A DNA stretch of 11,725 bases. Source: Entrophospora sp. SA101. Lineage: Eukaryota > Glomeromycota > Glomeromycetes > Entrophosporales > Entrophosporaceae. The stretch is from assembly GCA_958430865.1 (NCBI GenBank), contig CAUDNR010001480.1, positions 1,753 through 13,477 of the forward strand. Reading direction: 5' to 3'. Positions 7,779 through 11,725 of the stretch are shown one piece after another. Both the position numbers and the translations under genes were made by a program. The notes beneath the pieces were generated by a model. The model did no database searches, had not been told where the DNA came from, and saw nothing but the letters and a program-made list of their open reading frames with translations. Numbering within the stretch: position 1 is the stretch's first letter; the number at the start of each line of letters is the position of its first letter.

Positions 7779-7848
7779 GGACTAGGAGAAGAGAATTTTT
7801 TAATTTAATTTTAAAACAGGACAGTGAAAATATTCTTTTTTTAGATTA

Positions 7849-7856
7849 TATTTATA
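7849..7856 (-). promoter_or_regulatory. TATA-like box for the HMG-box gene
   Basis: TATAAATA on the minus strand, 186 nt upstream of the ATG and just upstream of a T/C-containing stretch. In DNA this AT-rich the match is weak evidence on its own. Confidence 0.25.
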
Positions 7857-9403
7857 TAACAAACCAAGAGGCGTAGCCATAATTAGATTTGCGTTTGCAA
7901 TTCAAAATTAGAAATAAAAAAACACTTTAAAATCTTGAAACTTGAAGAATGAAAATTTAATTGTTTATTCTTCATTTTTAATATGGCAGGTAATAATAGT
8001 GATTATTTAGTGATCTGATTACATGAAACAAAAAGATCAAAGATTAAACAACAATTAATAAAGATTTCTTTTTATTAAAATATGAAAAAAAGAAATTAAT
8101 TTTGATTAAATATTTATTAATCTCAAAAAAATTTAAAAGTTATTTTCACTTGATAACCTTTTCCGTAGTTATGAAATTGATGATGATGGATATTTCATTT
8201 TTTGGTTAATGATTGAAGCTACACATGTTTACTTATCACGTGAATTACGCGTTTTTATGTTTACTTTGATCATCATGCTTGTTTACCAATTTAGTTTCGA
8301 AGCATATTTATTAAGACGTTAAGACGCGTTAAGTCAAAATCAATTTTTAATTATTAGTTAACCATGCTTAATTGATTAATTTAAATATAAAAAGACAAAA
8401 ATTCATTCATACTTGATAATATTTATTTTTCCGGTGATAATTTTCCGATAGTTTCAATTAGCACTACGTATATTTCTATATAATGAAAACAAGATTTCAA
8501 GATCGAAATGAACATTTATATTTCATTAGTGTATATATATATACATACATATATATACATTTACTTTATTTATTTATTTATTTATAAAAACAAGGTTGTA
8601 TTCAAAGATATTTTTGTGAAATACTAAACAAAATTTTTAAACAAGGAAACTCATTAATCCAATTATGTCGAGTCTAAATTAAAAAAAGGCAAATCTATGG
8701 TCTAGTTTTAATCTTTAAGAACAATTCTGGAATTTTCTTTTATGATCAAAATGATTTTTTTTTATTTGTTTTTCAATAATGTTTTTTTTAAGATCTTCAT
8801 TTTCTTATTTGCAAATATGGTTACGAAGCAATTAATATTTTTTTGGATTTATTTTTAAAGATAATTAATGAAAACAATATAACAAGGTTTTGTTTATAAT
8901 TTTTTTTTAAAAAATTTTATTTAAAATTTTTTTTTACATACAAACAATATTTTACGCTTCCTAAATTTAACAAAAAACAAATAAAAAATTTTAAATAAGG
9001 AATTGAAGGTTGTCCGTGTAACATCGACATCTGCTTTTAAAAATAAATAAACCGTCATTCAACAACCAATTAAATTCGATATGTTCTACCGCAGTAAATA
9101 AATAAATTTTATATATGTATGAAAAAAATTTTTGTTCTTCCGAAATTCCGATAAATTTAAAGGAATTTTCATTTTTTGAGGATTCAATTTAATTTTGATA
9201 ACTTAATAAAGAAAGATAACTTGAAAATAACTTGAAAAACAAGTGTACCACTGCATTACCATCACTAACTATAATTTTCAATTAAAATTATTTTTTATTT
9301 ATTATTTTTTATTTTATTCTTTCTATTTAATTGTTTGATTTCTTGTATTTTAACAATTGTATCAGAAGATAACAATATTGCATTATTAATTAATCATATT
9401 TAG
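7857..9403. other. Non-coding AT-rich region
   Basis: I see no supported gene. A plus-strand stretch at about 8135-8322 is open but has no early ATG. Its best start (8209) gives 37 residues, MIEATHVYLSRELRVF and onward, which look hydrophobic and resemble nothing I know. 8235-8244 carries a near match to the ATCACGTGAT palindrome (ATCACGTGAA). TA/CA and TTTA microsatellites lie at 8531-8558 and 8566-8585. The remainder is A/T homopolymer-rich. Confidence 0.55.
8531..8585. repeat. Compound TA/CATA and TTTA microsatellite
   Basis: Alternating TA broken by ACATACA (8531-8558), then TTTA tetranucleotides (8566-8585). Confidence 0.85.
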
Positions 9404-9495
9404 CACCGTCATTATCATCGATCGTTGTTATATCGTCGATTAGTAATCATAGCAAAAGCGGTGGAGGAAACGACTACGACAAACAACAACAATGA
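9404..9495 (+). other. Possible small terminal exon, low confidence
   Basis: After an acceptor-like CATATTTAG (ending 9403) a frame entered with two leftover bases reads PSLSSIVVISSISNHSKS and continues GGGNDYDKQQQ to TGA 9493-9495. The patch is noticeably richer in G and C than its surroundings, which is why I record it. A different frame through the same DNA is open from 9425 to 9724 but soon runs into translated poly-T. No donor or upstream exon is evident, and the family is unknown. Confidence 0.2.
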
Positions 9496-9500
9496 TAATA

Positions 9501-9504
<4 letters not shown>

Positions 9505-9534
<30 letters not shown>
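9505..9534. repeat. T30 homopolymer
   Basis: Thirty consecutive Ts. It might be the poly-A remnant of a minus-strand retroposed copy, but no target-site duplication or gene body was recognised next to it. Confidence 0.9.
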
Positions 9535-9537
<3 letters not shown>

Positions 9538-10501
9538 CAGTAAATTAGAGGAATTTCTTCTCTTGTTTCGATTAACACTTTTTTTAGTTAATGTAAAAAT
9601 TATGCAATTAAATTATTTTCTAGTAACAAACAAATGTCGTTATAGTTTAGATATCATGAAAATGCTACACAAAATCTTATACATAAAAATTATATCCCAT
9701 AATTTTACCATGTTTAAAAAATAAGTACCTCTTTTATACCCTTGTTTATATCCGATCTTATTACTTCCATTGTACCCCACATTGAGCTGGAGCGGATTTC
9801 CTTTTTTTATATACTCTATATAATCGGTTATAGCCCACAAAGAATTTAAAAACGATATAAAAACGGTATGATGATTGTAATTAAAAATAGATCAACCATT
9901 ATAATTGTTATGAAGATCAAAATTGATAAAAATTTTAAAATGACAAGAAACGGAGAGCTGGCTGAATCACAGCAAATAAATATTTAGGCCTTCTTGATAC
10001 AATTGAGCAAACTTGAAAGACAATCAAAAAAAGAAGCAACTTCCTAAAATACAACGAATCTGGAATTTGCTTTGGAAGAAAAATGGTCAAAAATTAACAA
10101 AAAAAAAACACCTTTAATTCAATTGAATGTATGTAGAGGAGAAACAAACACACATTTTAAGCAAGGATGCCTACAAAGTTATTGAATTTTATCGTTTTAA
10201 AAAAACATTATTACGATTTTAATGGTTTTTTTTAAAAAAAATTTTACCCACGGTCGTACAAACTGATCTGCGAAGTAGTAAAAGGTATATATGTGGCTAG
10301 TGAGTGTTGACTGGTTTTTTATAATGACGGATCAAACCAAATTCGATTAAAAAGGTGATACATATTGATATACATGCTTGTGATTTGCTACCCTATACTC
10401 TGAACGATTTTTTTCATCCACATCCACCAAATCCATATTCATTCTGGTAATTCAATTCCTTAACTATCACTACTACTTTATTGTTCCTATTCTATTTTTC
10501 T
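9535..10501. other. Non-coding region with possible eroded coding traces
   Basis: I see no intact gene. The minus-strand frame at 9640-9840 is a weak candidate without a recognisable motif. A TATAAAAG box lies on the minus strand within 9728-9741, with no gene following it. Around 9941-10110 on the plus strand, short protein-like pieces in changing frames (MTRNGELAESQQINI, then SNFLKYNESGICFGRKM) are separated by stops, which suggests an old, eroded coding segment of unknown origin. Confidence 0.4.
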
Positions 10502-10711
10502 TCATCCATTCATTTGGTACATGTAAAGAAACACGTTGTTGATATTGAAACTTTTGCATTTATGCCACAATTCTAAATATCTTTTGCTGTTTTGTAACTT
10601 AGTTACATCACCTATGAAAGTCCTCTCAACATCAGAACATACATAATTTATTGGTTTTAAATTTATCAATAAACAGCCAAATTTTTTACTGATGCAGGTG
10701 CACAGTGTCAT
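10502..10711 (-). pseudogene. Probable hAT transposase C-terminal (dimerisation) remnant
   Basis: A 69-codon frame on the minus strand. The segment NYVCSDVERTFIGDVTKLQ resembles the hAT-family C-terminal signature, in which a Ser-x-x-x-ERxFS motif is followed by a spaced basic patch. Here S26-D27-V28-E29-R30-T31-F32 keeps the ER-x-F core but has Ile for the usual Ser after Phe. It is followed by NSKRYLEL and, near the end, FLYMYQMN, similar in place to the closing FLYYN-type segment of these domains. Nothing upstream on the minus strand (10712-10970) gives the rest of a hAT transposase: no BED finger and no catalytic core. If real, this is a short 3' relic. The assignment rests on one motif and its spacing. 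Confidence 0.35.
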
Positions 10712-10775
10712 TGGTGTACGTCAAGGTCATATAGCCTTTATGACAGGGTCATTGGTCATTTTGTCATTGTCATAA
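10707..10775. repeat. Cluster of GTCATT motifs with an 8-bp inverted repeat
   Basis: GTCATT or GTCATA occurs at 10707, 10726, 10748, 10755, 10763 and 10769. TTATGACA (10738-10745) and TGTCATAA (10768-10775) form a perfect inverted repeat around the densest part. It lies immediately outside the hAT-like fragment, and CAGGGTCATTGG at 10744 resembles the CAGGG start of many hAT ends. However, I found no matching opposite end (AATGACCCTG) in the window. Confidence 0.5.
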
Positions 10776-10979
10776 CGCCTTCCTTGTTTGAACACAAGGA
10801 TCACACGACCTTTTACAAAAAAAGCTTCTTGATTTTCTCAAGGATGGTTCAATGAATACCTAATCAAATACCCAGTCTAATGCGTGTCATCATCAGGTTA
10901 TCAAATGCTGCGCCACATAAACAAATTTTGGAGTTCGATTTTAAGAAATGATCGGTATATGTTTCATATACATAGGCAA

Positions 10980-11031
10980 CCCCGTTAAACCGAAGGCAAT
11001 TGTGCAGGAACTTTTCTTCGGATTAACGGGG
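10980..11031. repeat. Subterminal inverted repeat (CCCCGTTAA...TTAACGGGG)
   Basis: CCCCGTTAAACCGAAG (10980-10995) and CTTCGGATTAACGGGG (11016-11031) are 16-bp inverse copies with one mismatch around a 20-nt loop. They lie at the left end of the second element and could be paired transposase-binding sites. Confidence 0.85.
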
Positions 11032-11060
11032 TTTTTTATAATCCGAAGTTATTATTAGAG

Positions 11061-11366
11061 TCATAAATTAATTCGGATAAACGGGGGACTTAGAATTTCC
11101 TTTATCCATTTTCTGGCAGTGAATTGATTTGGATTCAATGATAAAAAATAATCGCTCTTTTTTAGAATTTCAGAAACAGTAGATTTACTGACATTATATT
11201 TAGATGCAAGCTGGTTATTTTTTATGTTTGGTCATTATTTTTTTCAATGCATATTTATAATTTTTGTGAGATTGTTATAGGCATATGTTTTCTTTTTGAT
11301 ACCCCAACTTCTTCAGTAGTTTTTTTTTCCTCTTGTTTGCACTAGAGGAAAATCTACCCTGGCCAT
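11061..11366 (-). pseudogene. Pogo/CENP-B-type transposase N-terminus, frameshifted
   Basis: The best-preserved piece (11213 down to TGA 11061-11063) encodes QLASKYNVSKSTVSEILKK, then a KSDYFLSL-type linker and ARKWIKEI. This is the classical helix-turn-helix of the pogo/CENP-B N-terminal (psq-like) DNA-binding domain; the VSKSTVSEIL portion is its recognition helix. Upstream, the same protein continues in other frames: a start at 11366 (MARVDFPLVQTRGKK), then TTEEVGVSKRKHMPITIS at about 11267-11325, followed by a degraded ALKK-type stretch (about 11222-11250). At least two frameshifts are therefore present. A stop at 11061-11063 ends it before the CENP-B and DDE regions, so it is a dead fragment. 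The plus-strand frame at 11373-11654 lies to its right and shows no transposase motif. Confidence 0.75.
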
Positions 11367-11567
11367 TAGTTTTTGTACATGTTGTGCGTGAAAATGAAAT
11401 TTGTGAATTTGCACATTCAAATTAGCCAATCAGAATTTCATATCCAAACACTCCACCCCAAAATTTTAATTATAGATTTCAATTTCACATACAACATACA
11501 CATGTATTTGTATAACTTTTATATTATTATTATTGGTCCAATTTTCATTTTACTTTGGTTTATAAAA

Positions 11568-11725
11568 ATTCGGATTAACGGGGCAATTTTACATATAAAT
11601 GGCTTCAAAAAACTTAAAAACTTCTTTGGTTTATGGTTTATAAAGTTTTATTAGTGACATTCATATTAACGGGGTAATTTACATATGTTTGGCTTTGGTG
11701 TTTTAAAAATTATTCATTTTAACGG
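11568..11725. repeat. Imperfect tandem units carrying TTAACGGGG near the right edge
   Basis: ATTCGGATTAACGGGG followed by CAATTTTACATATAAATGGC (from 11568) is echoed by ATTCATATTAACGGGG followed by TAATTTACATATGTTTGGC (from 11659). A third start, ATTCATTTTAACGG, begins at 11712 and is truncated by the window. The spacing is about 91 and then 53 bp. Confidence 0.65.

Larger units (their letters stand above)
7672..7797 (-). promoter_or_regulatory. Leader inverted repeat bracketing microsatellites, upstream of the HMG gene
   Basis: An 11-bp perfect inverted repeat, AATTCTCTTCT at 7672-7682 and AGAAGAGAATT at 7787-7797, flanks a (TA)n run and a (TAT)n run. On the coding (minus) strand the 3' arm ends 8 nt before the ATG at 7663. 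If this lies in the transcribed leader, as the TATA-like site at 7849-7856 would predict, it could fold into a stem-loop with the self-complementary (UA)n as an inner stem, close to the start codon. Whether it affects translation is inference. Confidence 0.5.
10971..11725 (-). mobile_element. Second, decayed pogo-like DNA transposon, running off the right edge
   Basis: The left end is placed at 10971 (TA at 10969-10970, then CATAGGCAACCCCGTTAA). Its core ACCCCGTTAA parallels the ACCTCGTTATAA of the element at 1520. The reverse motif (ATTAACGGGG and variants) recurs at about 11021-11031, 11073-11085, 11574-11583, 11665-11674 and, cut off by the window edge, 11718-11725. The minus strand encodes the broken N-terminus of a pogo/CENP-B-type transposase (11061-11366). 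The right end was not reached. The repeats differ in sequence from those of the first element, so this is a separate family. Confidence 0.6.

Noticed and set aside
7652..7876. 74-codon plus-strand frame of Ile-Tyr repeats
   Set aside because: Translation of the (TA)n and (TAT)n microsatellites upstream of the HMG gene.
10744..10755. CAGGGTCATTGG as a hAT terminal repeat
   Set aside because: It resembles hAT ends, but no inverse partner (AATGACCCTG) and no 8-bp target duplication were found in the window.
11373..11654. 93-codon plus-strand frame
   Set aside because: Opposite strand to the transposase remnant, crosses the TTAACGGGG repeats, and shows no motif; likely chance.
1..11725. tRNA or rRNA genes, CRISPR arrays
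   Set aside because: No B-box-like GGTTCRAATCC, no cloverleaf and no regularly spaced direct repeats with unique spacers were seen on either strand by eye.

Overview
The window is very AT-rich, full of homopolymers and A/T microsatellites, and has few coding islands. The best clues to its source are a MATA_HMG-type HMG-box protein packed with Asn, Gln and Asp runs, short introns of about 90 bp with GTAAGT donors, and decayed pogo/Tigger transposons. Together these suggest a fungal nuclear genome, most likely an arbuscular mycorrhizal fungus of the Rhizophagus (Glomeromycotina) type. The organism is inferred from composition and family content and was not checked against a database.

Layout. 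131-476 is a tandem duplication of a ~173 bp unit whose copies differ mainly by CpG-decay transitions. 1251-1488 is an orphan coding exon of unknown family behind a clear 3' splice site. Thirty-two bases later, 1520-2468 is a TA-flanked pogo/Tigger-type DNA transposon with perfect 21-bp terminal inverted repeats. It keeps only the transposase C-terminus, which ends in a PCNA-binding (PIP-box) motif. 2471-4382 has no supported gene. 4383-5129 (minus) is a broken three-exon gene of unknown family with two introns and a Ser-rich tail. 5612-5692 (minus) may be a lone first exon.

The only intact, convincing gene is the 412-codon single-exon HMG-box gene at 6425-7663 (minus). Its leader carries (TA)n and (TAT)n tracts bracketed by an 11-bp inverted repeat that ends 8 nt before the start codon. 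7857-10501 is essentially non-coding. 10502-10711 (minus) looks like the decayed C-terminal dimerisation segment of a hAT transposase. From 10971 to the right edge lies a second, more decayed pogo-like element: CCCCGTTAA-type repeats and the N-terminal helix-turn-helix of its transposase, broken by frameshifts.

Function. I see no operon, CRISPR array, RNA gene or multi-gene system. The biology is one putative DNA-binding regulator set among transposon remains and gene fragments. The more unusual points are the retained PIP box, the leader hairpin, the Cys cluster in the HMG protein, the broken spliced gene, and the repeated ATCACGTGAT palindromes.
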